From Chitinophaga pollutisoli (GTDB lineage Bacteria; Bacteroidota; Bacteroidia; Chitinophagales; Chitinophagaceae), in the NCBI RefSeq assembly GCF_038396755.1, contig NZ_CP149822.1:4742001-4806000 (forward strand): 64,000 nucleotides of DNA, written 5' to 3'. The position numbers and the translations under genes were made by a program. Below, one piece after another: positions 7,378 to 17,700 of the stretch (the first letter of the stretch is position 1; every line of letters starts with the position of its first letter). A model generated the notes under the pieces. The model worked only from the letters and a program-made list of their open reading frames with translations. It searched no databases and had not been told where the DNA came from.

Positions 7378-8598
7378 ATGATGACCGTATCGGAAGCTTA
7401 TACCGCCATGTTGCGCGCCGCAGCGGGTTTCGGCGTTACAACCGTATTGCTCGAAGCCGCGGAAGGGCGCATCCTGCGCGAAACCGTGCATGCCGACAGG
7501 CCCCTGCCGCCTTACGACCGCGTTACCGTCAACGGCCTGGCCATTGCCTTCGAAAGCTACGGACGCGGGCAGCGCGTGTTCGGATCCGGGGGCATCCAGG
7601 CAGCGGGGATGCCCCGCCAGCAGCTGGCCAATCTGGCAGACGGCATGGAAGTAATGCGCGGATCCGTTCTGCCCGACCTTACCGATACCGTGGTGCCGTT
7701 CGACCAGCTGGAAGTAACCGAGCACGAAGGGTTCCGCAGGTTTACGTTGACGGGCAACATCAGCCAGGGGCAACACATCCATCGCAAAGGCACCGATGCC
7801 CATGCCGGCAAACCCCTGCTGGAACCGGGCGTCCGGATCGGGCCGGCGGAGATCGGCGTACTGGCGGGCACGGGCAAAGCCGAAGTGAAAGTGAGCGCCC
7901 TGCCGAGGGTGTTGCTGGTGGCCACGGGGAACGAACTGGTGGAAGTACGGGATACACCCGAGCCGCACCAGGTCCGGTTGTCGAATGTTCATAGCCTGTC
8001 GGCGGGTTTGCAGGAACTGGGAATACCCACCGATATCGTGCACCTGGCCGACGAAAAGCACCGCATGTCGGAGGAATTACTGCCGCTGCTCTATCGTTGC
8101 GACGTGATGATCTGCACCGGCGCGGTGGGCGACGGGCGGTTCAACCACCTGCCCGAAGTGCTGGCCGAAGCCGGGATGGAAAAGATCGTGGACGGAGTGG
8201 GGCAGAAGCCCGGGAAACGCATCCTGTTTGGCAGGCTGCCCGGCGGGCCGGTGGTGTTTGCGCTGCCGGGGAATCCGCAATCGGTAATGACCAACTACGC
8301 CCGTTATATCCGGCCATGGCTGGAGGTTTGCCTGGGATTACCCGCCCGGGAGCCCGTGATGGCAAGGCTTTCAGAAACGCTGACGTTCGTCCGGCCGCTG
8401 GAATACTTTATTCCCGTCAAATTGTACATCTCCCGTGAAGCGGTTTTGCAGGCACTGCCCATCCCGCACCAGGGCTCCGGCGACCTCGCGGCGCTCACCC
8501 GGGCCGACGGTTTTATGTCCCTTCCATCTGTTTCAAACGTTTTCGAAGCCGGAAACGCATATCCGGTTTGGATTTTCAGGCAGAATTCTCCAATTTGA
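7378..8598 (+). CDS. MoeA-like molybdopterin molybdotransferase paralogue with altered active site
   Basis: A 406-residue protein that aligns over the full MoeA fold: domain with PPYDRVTVNGLAI (about 41-53), the GNELVEV..PEPHQVRLSNVHSL segment, and PGNPQSVMTNYARYIRPWL. MoeA inserts molybdate into adenylated molybdopterin. Bacteroidota MoeA usually reads PPFDRVTMDGIA and SGGVSKGKFDFLP; here these are PPYDRVTVNGLA and TGAVGDGRFNHLP, so two conserved aspartates are asparagine and the SGGVS loop is changed. No molybdenum cofactor gene or molybdoenzyme lies nearby. Activity as a molybdotransferase is therefore doubtful. Two consecutive ATG codons (7378, 7381) can start it. Confidence 0.8.
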   Translation: MMTVSEAYTAMLRAAAGFGVTTVLLEAAEGRILRETVHADRPLPPYDRVTVNGLAIAFESYGRGQRVFGSGGIQAAGMPRQQLANLADGMEVMRGSVLPDLTDTVVPFDQLEVTEHEGFRRFTLTGNISQGQHIHRKGTDAHAGKPLLEPGVRIGPAEIGVLAGTGKAEVKVSALPRVLLVATGNELVEVRDTPEPHQVRLSNVHSLSAGLQELGIPTDIVHLADEKHRMSEELLPLLYRCDVMICTGAVGDGRFNHLPEVLAEAGMEKIVDGVGQKPGKRILFGRLPGGPVVFALPGNPQSVMTNYARYIRPWLEVCLGLPAREPVMARLSETLTFVRPLEYFIPVKLYISREAVLQALPIPHQGSGDLAALTRADGFMSLPSVSNVFEAGNAYPVWIFRQNSPI

Positions 8599-8620
8599 TT
8601 CCGCTTAAAATTCCACCTTC

Positions 8621-9781
8621 ATGCCGATGGAACAAACGATGCGCTGGTTCGGGCCCAACGACCCCGTGAGCCTGCGCGATATCCGACAAGCCGGGTGCTC
8701 CGGCGTTGTGACTGCCCTTCACCACATTCCCGCAGGAGAAATCTGGCCGGTCGATGAAATCGAAATACGGAAAAAACGCCTCGAAGCGGAAGGCATGCGC
8801 TGGTCGGTTGTGGAAAGCCTGCCCGTGCATGAAGACATCAAAAAAGCCTCCGGGAATTACAAACAATATATCGCGAATTATAAAGTCAGCCTGCAAAACC
8901 TCGCCAGCTGCGGGGTGCAGACGGTCACATATAATTTCATGCCGGTAATGGACTGGATGCGGACGGATATTAATTACGAACTGCCCACCGGTGCCCGCGC
9001 GCTGTACTACGACCGGGCGGCTTTCATCGCCTTCGACCTTTTCCTGCTGAGGCGCCCCGGTGCGGAGGCGGATTACAGTCCCGCGGAAATCCATCTGGCC
9101 GAATCAAAACTGCAAACTTTAACCCCCTCGCAACGCGAAACGCTCTTCCATAATGCACTGCTGGGCCTGCCCGGCAGCGACGAGCGCTTTACCCGCGACG
9201 GCGTTCTGCACGCGTTGGCGCAATACGCTGAAATCGACGCCCCCAGGTTGCAGGCGCACCTGTTTTATTTCCTCCGTGAAATTGTTCCCGTAGCGGAATC
9301 CCTGGGCATCCGGCTCGCCATTCACCCCGATGATCCGCCGTATCCCTTGCTGGGCCTGCCTCGCATCGTGAGCACCGAAGCGCAGCTGCAAGCCATCCTG
9401 GACGCGGCGCCGGGCGCGGCAAACGGGCTTTGTTTCTGCACGGGATCCCTCGGCGTGCGGCCAGACAATGATCTTGCCGGGATCATCGAAAGGATGGGCG
9501 ACCGGATCCATTTTATCCATCTCCGCAACATCCGCCGCCATCAGAATGGTGATTTTTACGAAGCGGACCACCTCAACGGCGATGTGGATATGTACGCCGT
9601 GGTGCGCGCCCTCACGGAAACGATGCGCCGCCGCCATGTGCAGTTGCCCATGCGCCCGGATCACGGGCACCAGATGCTGGATGATCTCGCCAAACAAACC
9701 TATCCCGGCTACAGCGCCATCGGCCGGTTGAAAGGGCTTGCGGAGCTGAGGGGGCTGGAAATGGGTATATTGCGTAGTTAA
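8621..9781 (+). CDS. uxuA: Mannonate dehydratase UxuA
   Basis: A 386-residue protein matching the UxuA family, which dehydrates D-mannonate to 2-keto-3-deoxygluconate in hexuronate breakdown. Visible marks are MRWFGPNDPVSLRDIRQAG at the N-terminus, VTALHHIPAGEIW, LAIHPDDPPYPLLGLPRI with metal-binding histidine and aspartate, GLCFCTGSLG, FIHLRNIRR and MRPDHGHQML near the end. The start is either 8621 or the in-frame ATG at 8627, the latter giving MEQTMRWFG as usual for the family. It follows the MoeA-like gene after 22 bases on the same strand but has no evident functional link to it; no uxuB or uxaC is in the window. Confidence 0.95.
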   Translation: MPMEQTMRWFGPNDPVSLRDIRQAGCSGVVTALHHIPAGEIWPVDEIEIRKKRLEAEGMRWSVVESLPVHEDIKKASGNYKQYIANYKVSLQNLASCGVQTVTYNFMPVMDWMRTDINYELPTGARALYYDRAAFIAFDLFLLRRPGAEADYSPAEIHLAESKLQTLTPSQRETLFHNALLGLPGSDERFTRDGVLHALAQYAEIDAPRLQAHLFYFLREIVPVAESLGIRLAIHPDDPPYPLLGLPRIVSTEAQLQAILDAAPGAANGLCFCTGSLGVRPDNDLAGIIERMGDRIHFIHLRNIRRHQNGDFYEADHLNGDVDMYAVVRALTETMRRRHVQLPMRPDHGHQMLDDLAKQTYPGYSAIGRLKGLAELRGLEMGILRS

Positions 9782-9798
9782 AACTTTTCCTATCTTTG
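9770..9798 (+). promoter_or_regulatory. Candidate Bacteroidota-type promoter for the MFS gene
   Basis: TTG (9770-9772), 18 bases, then TATCTTTG (9791-9798), which matches TAnnTTTG exactly. It overlaps the uxuA stop region and would start a transcript about 95 bases ahead of the inferred TTG start codon of the transporter. Confidence 0.5.
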
Positions 9799-9899
9799 CC
9801 GGGCATTCTCCTCTCAATCCGCAATGAAATTTATTGTGTAATCATGTGTTGTGCCGTCCGGCGATTCCGGTCTGCCCGGCCTTTTATTCGAATCCTGCT

Positions 9900-11114
9900 T
9901 TGAAACGTTCGACTTATTTATCATTGATCCTCATCCTGGGAAGCCTCACCGCGCTCGGTCCCTTTACGATCGACATGTACCTGCCCGGCTTCCCCGCCAT
10001 TGCGGAAGATCTTGGGGTGGATGTGGAGCGCGTGGGCCTGACCCTGTCCAGTTATTTCGTGGGGATTTGCGTGGGACAATTGCTGTATGGCCCGCTGCTG
10101 GATCGTTTTGGGAGAAAGAAGCCGCTGTACATTGGCTTGCTGCTTTACATCGCAACGTCTGTCGGATGTGTGTTTTCCACCACGCTCGACAGCCTGATAT
10201 TCCTGCGCTTCTTCCAGGCGGTGGGCTCCTGTGCCGCTACCGTGGCGGCGATGGCGATGGTCCGCGATTTGTTCCCTGTACATGAAAACGCGAAAGTATT
10301 TGCGTTGCTGATGTTGGTGGTAGGCGCATCGCCCATGGTGGCCCCTACCGTTGGCGGATATGTGACAAGTTCCATCGGCTGGCATTCTGTATTTACGATA
10401 TTGGCCTGCATGGGTGCGCTCATGCTGGTGGCGTGTATACGCTGGCTGCCCGACAGCTTCAGGCCGGATACTTCACTGTCGCTCATGCCGGCGCCGATCG
10501 TCCGGAATTTCTGGTCCGTGTGGACGGTGCCGCAGTTTTACACTTATGCGCTGACGGGCGCCGTGTCTTTCTCTGCGTTGTTTACTTATGTTTCCGGTTC
10601 GCCGAAAGTTTTCATGCAGGTGTTTCATTTGTCGGATAAAGCGTATGGATGGGTATTTGCCGCGCTGAGCGTGGGTTTTATCGGTTCCAGCCAGGTGAAT
10701 ACGTTATTGCTGAGGCGATTCCGGAGTGAGCAGATCCTGCCGGTGGCGTTGACGGCAATGGCCGTTGCAGGAATTATTTTCGTTGCGGGTGCGAGGTTAG
10801 ACTTACTGGGTCTTGGCGGAACAATTGCCGTGCTAACGGTAATGTTATGTTGCCTGGGATTTGTGAACCCCAACACCGCGGCGCTTTGCCTGGCGCCTTT
10901 CGCGAAAAGTGCGGGAACGGCTTCCGCTTTGATGGGCGCGTTGCAAATGGGCGCCGGCGCGCTGGCATCCGTTTTCGTGAGCCTGTTCAAAGAAAATACG
11001 GCATTCCCGATGGCGCTCTGGATGGCGATCCCGGCGGTGATTTCGCTGGCGATACTTATGGGCGGACGGCGTGTGATCGCTTCCCGTAGTACCAGCCAAC
11101 AGGGCGTTATTTAG
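9900..11114 (+). CDS. MFS multidrug efflux transporter, Bcr/CflA type
   Basis: An inner-membrane transporter of about 404 residues with some twelve hydrophobic segments. The first helix carries LGPFTIDMYLPGFPAIAEDL, the hallmark of the Bcr/CflA drug:proton antiporters, and the loop after helix 2 has the MFS motif GPLLDRFGRKKPLYIG. Later MVRDLFP and MLVVGASPMVAPTVGGYV also fit. I place the start at a TTG (9900) because the frame upstream to the ATG at 9834 (MCNHVLCRPAIPVC...) is hydrophilic and unlike the family; 9834 stays possible. Substrate is unknown; export of toxic compounds is inferred from the family. Confidence 0.87.
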   Translation: MKRSTYLSLILILGSLTALGPFTIDMYLPGFPAIAEDLGVDVERVGLTLSSYFVGICVGQLLYGPLLDRFGRKKPLYIGLLLYIATSVGCVFSTTLDSLIFLRFFQAVGSCAATVAAMAMVRDLFPVHENAKVFALLMLVVGASPMVAPTVGGYVTSSIGWHSVFTILACMGALMLVACIRWLPDSFRPDTSLSLMPAPIVRNFWSVWTVPQFYTYALTGAVSFSALFTYVSGSPKVFMQVFHLSDKAYGWVFAALSVGFIGSSQVNTLLLRRFRSEQILPVALTAMAVAGIIFVAGARLDLLGLGGTIAVLTVMLCCLGFVNPNTAALCLAPFAKSAGTASALMGALQMGAGALASVFVSLFKENTAFPMALWMAIPAVISLAILMGGRRVIASRSTSQQGVI

Positions 11115-11163
11115 GTAGAGATACGGAATTGTGTTACATTCGGATAAAACCAAGCTACCCCTC

Positions 11164-11835
11164 ATGCCTGAAACCCTCAACGTCATACTGACTGGCGCCA
11201 CCGGAATGGTCGGAGAGGGCGTTCTGCTCGAATGCCTTGAAAATCCGCATGTAGAAAAGGTGCTGATCATCAACCGCCGCCCTTCCGGTTACACGCATCC
11301 CAAACTGCAGGAAATCATCCACGAAAATTTCTTCAACATACGGCCCATCGCCGGCCAGCTAACCGGTTATAACGCCTGTTTCTTTTGCCTGGGCGTAACT
11401 TCCGTGGGGAAGAGCGAGCCGGAATATTACCGGCAAACGTACGTGCTCACGATGCACTTCGCGGAAACCCTTGCAGACCGCAACCGTGACATCGCCTTTT
11501 GTTATGTTTCCGGCTCCGGAACCGACGGATCCGAACATGGCCGCGTGATGTGGGCGCGTGTAAAGGGAAAAACGGAGAATGATCTCATGAAGCTTCCTTT
11601 CCGTGCAGCTTTCGCATTTCGTCCGGGTTTGCTGAAAGCAACTCCGGGGCAGCGACACCTGTTGAAAGCCTATAAGTTTTTCGGCTGGATGTATCCATTT
11701 TTCCGATCCCTTTTCCCCGGTTTCGCCAGTTCGCTGCAAGAGCTGGGCAAAGCCATGATAGCCGTTTCCCGTAATGGGTACACGTCGAAAGTCATAGAGG
11801 TGCGCGATATCCACAAGCTCGCCGCCCTGCCCTGA
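11164..11835 (+). CDS. NAD(P)-binding epimerase/SDR-like protein
   Basis: About 223 residues with an N-terminal Rossmann motif VILTGATGMVGEGVLLECL and a following basic VLIINRRP, which suggests NADP binding. FFCLGVTSVGKSEPEYYRQTY and CYVSGSGTDGSEHGR correspond to the central sheet of the atypical short-chain dehydrogenase group often annotated as epimerase. The classic YxxxK is not obvious. I choose the ATG at 11164 (MPETLNVIL) over 11131 because the first eleven residues are not conserved-looking. The stop directly abuts the stop of the convergent thioredoxin-reductase-like gene with no gap. Substrate unknown. Confidence 0.8.
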   Translation: MPETLNVILTGATGMVGEGVLLECLENPHVEKVLIINRRPSGYTHPKLQEIIHENFFNIRPIAGQLTGYNACFFCLGVTSVGKSEPEYYRQTYVLTMHFAETLADRNRDIAFCYVSGSGTDGSEHGRVMWARVKGKTENDLMKLPFRAAFAFRPGLLKATPGQRHLLKAYKFFGWMYPFFRSLFPGFASSLQELGKAMIAVSRNGYTSKVIEVRDIHKLAALP

Positions 11836-12750
11836 TTACCAGGCTTCCATGGTAAGCATTCGGTTAGCATTCGTACCCGCGAGATGACCGCCGGCGACCG
11901 CCATGTACAGCTGGTGCAACCCGGGATGGGTGAGATCGCCGGCTGCAAACACGCCCGGGACGGTAGTTTCGTACACGGCGTTCACGGTCACTACGCCATC
12001 GGGGCTGATTTCACAACCCAATTGTTCCGCCAGCGAATTCCTGAACAAGACCTTTTCGGGTCTGTAATACACCGCACCGGTTTCCAGGGATTCTCCATTT
12101 TCCAGTTTTATGGCGACGCCCTGTCCACTGCGCTCCAACGAAGCGATGGGAGCGGTATTTACTTTGTATCCTTTCTCTTTGAATTTATCCAGCATTTCCG
12201 CGCCGATGCGGTTTTCGCCGTTGGTGAGGAAGGTGATATCGCTATGCCAGTTGGAAAGTGTAATAGCGTAATGCTCCGCTGCTTCTCCGTTGGCGATCAC
12301 GCAAACCGGTAACCGGCGCACTTCGTAGCCGTGGCAATAAGGGCAATGGATGACGCGGTCGCCCCACAATCCGGCCAGTCCGGGGATAGGAGCGAGGTTG
12401 TCTTGCACGCCGGTAGTGAGAATCACCTTTTTGGTGAAGAACCGTTCGCCGGTTTCAGTGGTAAGCTCGAACCCGTCATCTTTTTTCGCCGCGGTTGTCA
12501 CGATCGCCTGGTGGAGTTTCACGGTGTCGTAGGGTTGCAATTGTTCCCTGGCGATGCGAAGCAGCTCGGAGGGCGGCGTGTTGTCGCGCGTGAAGAAATT
12601 ATGGGCATGGGCCGCGGGCTTGTTGCGCGGCTCGCCGCCGTCGAGCACGATCGTGCGGCGTAGTGTGCGCCCCAGGGTGAGCGCGGCGCTGAGCCCCGCG
12701 GTTGCGCCGCCAACCACGGCGACTTCATATGTGTTGCTATTTGAAACCAT
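11836..12750 (-). CDS. FAD/NAD(P)-dependent oxidoreductase, thioredoxin-reductase-like
   Basis: A 304-residue flavoprotein with FAD-binding VVGGATAGLSAALTLGR (about 12-28), the redox site CPYCHGYE (about 137-144), an NAD(P)-binding region, and FAAGDLTHPGLHQLYMAVAGG near the end. The CPYCHG form differs from CATC of true thioredoxin reductase and is common in stand-alone reductases of unknown partner. No thioredoxin gene is adjacent. A sequence reading TATTTTTG on the minus strand (12755-12762) lies only four bases ahead of the start codon, so the message may be leaderless. Confidence 0.85.
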   Translation of the reverse strand: MVSNSNTYEVAVVGGATAGLSAALTLGRTLRRTIVLDGGEPRNKPAAHAHNFFTRDNTPPSELLRIAREQLQPYDTVKLHQAIVTTAAKKDDGFELTTETGERFFTKKVILTTGVQDNLAPIPGLAGLWGDRVIHCPYCHGYEVRRLPVCVIANGEAAEHYAITLSNWHSDITFLTNGENRIGAEMLDKFKEKGYKVNTAPIASLERSGQGVAIKLENGESLETGAVYYRPEKVLFRNSLAEQLGCEISPDGVVTVNAVYETTVPGVFAAGDLTHPGLHQLYMAVAGGHLAGTNANRMLTMEAW

Positions 12751-12754
12751 GTTG

Positions 12755-12762
12755 CAAAAATA
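12755..12762 (-). promoter_or_regulatory. Candidate -7 element directly before a start codon
   Basis: Minus-strand TATTTTTG matches TAnnTTTG. With a start site some 7 bases downstream the transcript would begin at or near the ATG of the oxidoreductase. No clear TTG partner is seen upstream, which keeps this uncertain. Confidence 0.35.
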
Positions 12763-12820
12763 GCTTTTCCTGCATCCGGGCCATTGTGTTTATGCCGGTC
12801 ATAATTGTACTTTTCACGGA

Positions 12821-14743
12821 TCAGCAGATGTGTTCCTTCCGGATGCCCAGTTTTTTCATTTTTGAATGGAGTGTTGTGGGTGGGATTTGCAGGAGTTCCG
12901 CGGCCCCGCCCGCGCCCCATACGCGGCCATTGCATTTTTTGAGGACGCTCAGGATGTGATCGCGCTCGTTTTCATGGATAGTCTTCACCCGGTTATCGAC
13001 GGGCGCGTGGATGGGGAGGTGTTCGGGTTGCCGGAAGCCGGGCAGGATGATCTCTTCGATCAGCGGTCCCCGGTTCAGCAGCATGCTGCGCTCGACCAGG
13101 TGCTCCAGTTCGCGGATGTTGCCGGGCCAGTGGTATTGTTGCAATTGCGCCATCACCTTGTCGGTGGTTCCCTGGATGCGTTTGCCTGTTTTGGCATTGA
13201 ACAGGTCGATGAAATGCTGGACGAGGGCGGGAACGTCTTCGGCGCGCTCGCGCAGGCTGGGAAGCGTCAGCGGAAAAACATTCAGACGGTAATACAGGTC
13301 GAGGCGGAAGCGGCCTTCGGCTACTTCTTTCTCCAGGTTCCGGTTGGTGGCGGCGATGAAGCGCACGTTGATTTTAATGGGCGCCCTGCTGCCGAGGCGT
13401 TCTATTTCCCGCTCCTGCAATACGCGCAGCAGTTTAGCCTGCAGTTCCACGGGCATTTCACCGATCTCGTCGAGGAAAACGGTACCGCCGTCGGCCTGCT
13501 CGAACTTGCCGATGCGGCGGTCTGCCGCGCCGGTGAATGCCCCTTTTTCGTGCCCGAACAATTCTGATTCGATCAGCGTTGCGGGCAGGGCCGCGCAGTT
13601 GACTTTCACGAAAGGCTTGCCCCGCCTGGGCGAGAGCTGATGGATGCAGTCTGCGATCCTTTCCTTGCCGGTGCCGCTTTCGCCGAGAATGAGGATCGAG
13701 GTGTCGATCGGGGCGGCTTGCGACAGGTGGTCGAATACTTTCAGCAAGAGATGGCTGTTGCCGACGATGCCGTCGAATACCTTTGCCGGTGGTGCTTTTT
13801 TGGCTGCCGGGGTGCCATCTCGCTCGGGAGCTATACCCGCGCTGCCTTCCGCCAATTCCGCCAGCAGATCACGCTGCCGCTGGCAGATGCCTGTGTGGAA
13901 TGGTAAGAAGGCATCCGGCAGTTTGCTGTAGAAATGCAGGATGCACGTGCGGCCGTTGGGTAATGCAAACGGATATACGAAAGAGGATTGCAACCGGAAT
14001 GATTTGGCAAGCTGATGCATGAGCGGAACGCTTTTCTGTTCCCGCGCAAAGTCTGCGCCGTTAAATATCGCCGGGGTTTCCCAGGGCTGGGCGGATTGCA
14101 GCTGCTGCACCACATCGGCCGGCATGCCGGTGATGTTCGACAGTTCTTCTCTTCCCAATTCCTGGTATTCGTTGAAGCCGATGCGGCGGTAATCCCGCAG
14201 ATGGCGGACCGCCCCGTTTTTCCGGAAACTGACGGAAAGGTATTCAAACGGAATGTAAGGCTGCAACGCAATCCCGGCTTGGAGCAGCCGTTGCTCTGGA
14301 GTTCCGCCGGCGGCCTGTAACTGCGCCAGCTCTTTCCGCAACGCAGTTTCCCGCCGCAGGTGCGATTCCAGGCTGTTCTCATGCCTGAACCGTGCGATTT
14401 CCAGCGTCGCCAGCACGTCCCTTTCCCTGAAAGGCTTCACCAGGAACCCGTATGGTTGCGTGGCTTTGGCGGCAGTGAGCACGTCCTGGCTCGAATTGGC
14501 GCTGAGATATATGAAGGCGATATGCTGTTCCCGCAGCTCATGCGCGAGGTCGATGCCGGTTTGCCGGCCTTTCAGGAAAATATCCAGCAGCACGAGGTCC
14601 GGCTTGTCTTGCCGGATCAGTTCCTGGGCTTGCGGCACCGACCGCGCGATCCCGCAAACCTTGTATCCTGATTTTTCCAGCATCAGCCGGAGATCATTCG
14701 CTTCTATAAACTGATCTTCCACAATCAGTACTTTTTCATTCAT
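12821..14743 (-). CDS. Sigma-54-dependent response regulator (NtrC family)
   Basis: A 640-residue transcription activator. A receiver domain (1-120) has the acidic pocket VEDQ and the phosphoacceptor D54 in LVLLDIFLKG, with K in FLVKPF. A middle segment (about 140-320) has no motif I recognise and may be a GAF-like sensor. The AAA+ domain (about 330-560) has GESGTGKE, the sigma-54 contact loop GAFTGA, and GGTVFLDEIGE. A Fis-type helix-turn-helix ends the protein (GGAAELLQIPPTTLHSKMKKLGI). It lies 31 bases downstream of a TPR histidine kinase on the same strand, its likely partner, which is interrupted. Targets would be sigma-54 promoters; none was identified here. Confidence 0.93.
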   Translation of the reverse strand: MNEKVLIVEDQFIEANDLRLMLEKSGYKVCGIARSVPQAQELIRQDKPDLVLLDIFLKGRQTGIDLAHELREQHIAFIYLSANSSQDVLTAAKATQPYGFLVKPFRERDVLATLEIARFRHENSLESHLRRETALRKELAQLQAAGGTPEQRLLQAGIALQPYIPFEYLSVSFRKNGAVRHLRDYRRIGFNEYQELGREELSNITGMPADVVQQLQSAQPWETPAIFNGADFAREQKSVPLMHQLAKSFRLQSSFVYPFALPNGRTCILHFYSKLPDAFLPFHTGICQRQRDLLAELAEGSAGIAPERDGTPAAKKAPPAKVFDGIVGNSHLLLKVFDHLSQAAPIDTSILILGESGTGKERIADCIHQLSPRRGKPFVKVNCAALPATLIESELFGHEKGAFTGAADRRIGKFEQADGGTVFLDEIGEMPVELQAKLLRVLQEREIERLGSRAPIKINVRFIAATNRNLEKEVAEGRFRLDLYYRLNVFPLTLPSLRERAEDVPALVQHFIDLFNAKTGKRIQGTTDKVMAQLQQYHWPGNIRELEHLVERSMLLNRGPLIEEIILPGFRQPEHLPIHAPVDNRVKTIHENERDHILSVLKKCNGRVWGAGGAAELLQIPPTTLHSKMKKLGIRKEHIC

Positions 14744-14774
14744 ACGGCGATATTTTCAATGTCAATATTACATA

Positions 14775-17700
14775 CTATGCCTGGCTGGCGGCGCTGAACG
14801 GAATTTCCTGCAATTCCGGCCGCTGATAAACTTCTTCCCGGAAACGGACAAGGATAGTAACCCCGTTCCGCCCCGATATGCTGAACGTACCCCCTACATC
14901 ATTGCTGAGGCCTTCCATCAGGCTCATCCCCAATGAGCCGCTTTGAGATGGCACGATATCTTCCCGCAACCCGCACCCGTTATCGGTAATCTCCAGTTCG
15001 AATTCCCCTGCATCCGAATTGCCGAAGCGAATGGAAATAATACCTTCTGCCTGGTCGGGGAATGCGTATTTAATGGAATTGGTGATGGCTTCGTTTAAAA
15101 TCAGGCCTACTGGTACGGCTTGCGACACATCGAGGTGTAGCGGCGCCACTTCCGTCCGGAAGGTAATCCGGCGGCCGGCGTCGAAACATTCAGAAAGGTA
15201 ATCCATCAATTCGTGGATGTAATGCGGCATGAAAATGAGCCCTACATTGTCGGACAGGTACAGCTTCTTGTGTATAAGAGAAATCGCCTGCACGCGGTGC
15301 TGGCTGTCGCGGATAGCAACGAGCGCTGCGTCGTTCTGCAGGTATGCGCTCTGGGTGTTGAGCAGGCTCATCACGATCTGGAGATTGTTTTTCACCCGGT
15401 GATGAATTTCTTTCAGCAGCCATTCCTTTTCCGTCAGCAGTTTTTCCAGCGAAGCGTTCTTCTGCCCGATTTCTACCTGCTTCTCCTGCAACGACTGGTT
15501 ATGCCGTTGTTTGAGCCGGTAGCCATTGATGAGCAATCCGATGATAATCACCAAAAGCCCCGCGCCGGCAAATGTCACATTGCGGGTGAGGCGTTCCTTA
15601 TCTAGCAGTCCGGCCTGCATGGCCTGATCATTTTTCAGCAATTTGATATCTTTTTCTTTCAGCAAGAGATCCTGCCCTTTGCGCTCCGCGTCAAAAATGC
15701 TTTGCTGCCGTTCGAGATCCGCTTTCTGGAAATTGGATTCCAGCAGCATGCGCTGTTCTGTAAGCAATTGGATACGTTGTTGCCGGTACCTTATTTCCTG
15801 TTCCTGCAGCAACAATTCCTGGTCTTTCTTCTCTGTTTCGTATTGGATCTGCAATTCGGAGATCTGCCTGCTTTTGGCGACATTGAACAGGGAGTCGGTG
15901 AAATATTTGTACAGCTGAAAGTGGCCGATGGCTTCTTTGTAATTGCCCATAGCGGAATCGCAACGGAAGAGTAAGTAATGGGCATTGTTGGTCAGCGCGA
16001 TGCTGGCGATATCCGGCTGGAAGCGGATCGCTTTGCGCAGGTGTTCCGATGCCTTTGTGTAATGCCCCTGGTCGAGGAAAAACCGGCCGGCGTAAAAATG
16101 GATGATGGAATAGAACCGGTCGCCTACTTTAATCCTGTCGACGCTGGCAAGTGATGCGTAGAATTGTTTCTCCGCTTCTTCCATCTGTCCCAGCGCCTGG
16201 TAGGCCAGTCCGGCCGCGCAATGCATGAGGTGGGTGGGATAATATCCAACGGGCGGTTGGGTGCGATACATGCGTTGTACAAATTCCAGGGCTTCCGCCG
16301 CGGAGCAGTACCGTATCAGCAATTCGGTAAATCTTATGACCGCGTAATAATCGAAATGAATATAGTTGTGCCTGGACTGGTACATCACCTGGCGGTAGTG
16401 CTCAATGCTTTTCTCATGTTGGCCGAGATCGAGGTGGATGTCGGCCAGCCGGATGCGGATCGTATTGGCCATTACCGTGTCTTTGCGTTCTTCGGCCAGG
16501 CGTAATGCCGTCATGGCATGCCGGAGCGCGCTGCTGAGATCGCCGCGGAAGTGAGCGAGATGGGCAAGGTGCCGGTAAATTTTGTACCCTTCCGCATGTA
16601 ATTTGCCGGCATGTTTGGCGGATAATTCCTGCAAAACCCTGGTGGCTTCTTCGGGACGGGCATCTTCCTGGAGATAATTAGCTTCTTCAGTCCCGAAGTT
16701 CAATTCGTTTTCAACACTCCCGGCGGCGGCAAAGTGAATCCGCGCGTGGTGATATGCTTCCGCGATATGGGTGTATAACGGGCGCTGTCGCCGAATACTA
16801 CTGCCTAAATGTGCCCATATCTCCGCCATTTTCCGCTGGTTGTTTACCCCTTGATATTTCTCCAGCGCCAACCCGTAATAATAGCGTGCTTTCCCGATAT
16901 CTCCCAGCATGCAAAGGGATTTTCCCAAATCCAGCCACGCTTCTATACGCAGGCTGTCCTGTTTCAGGGCGTCCGCAATGCGTAAGGCGTTGCTGAGATA
17001 ATTGACGGAAATGCTGAGCTGTGTAACGTCGAAAGACGGAAACCCCTTTTGGTACTGTTTCCCGAGATCCAGGTATTTCCGGAACTGTTGGAACGCCGTG
17101 ACCTGCGTTTCGCGGGAAGGTGATAATGCCGCCTGCATCAGATCCATGTCTTTCAGCAGTTTTTTAAGCTGGGCGATGTTGGTTGCGTTGCGGGCCGCTT
17201 CAAAGCCTGCGAGTGCAATTTGCGCGTATTTCCGGGCGCTGTCTGCATTGATTGCTGTTGTCATGTGCCACATGGCTACTGCATGCGCCATCTCTCCGGC
17301 ATGTTCCGGCAGCATTGCCGGTAAATACGGTTTGATGCGGTCCTGGCGTTTCCTGAATAATTCAATCAGTGCGAGTATATAATAATTCCTTTGTTCGTAT
17401 TCGGTGGTTTTCAGTTCCCGGCCCACCTGGATGGATTGCTGCGCATATTTCGCTGAGCTGTCCAGCTCCTGGGCGGTCCTGTCGTTGCGGGCCACATAAT
17501 CGTAAGCGATCTGGTGAAGGGCGCGGGCGCGGTAATCGGCCGGGATTTCCGGGAGGAATGCGGTAGCCTTTGCCAGTTGCTTGCTTTCTATATATGCCGT
17601 TACCACTGCGTGGGCGGCGTGGTGCGTCACCATCGGATGCTTTTCTTCCTTTGGCACGGCCAGGGCTTTGTGGCCGTAATACAGCGCCGTATCCAGGTCA

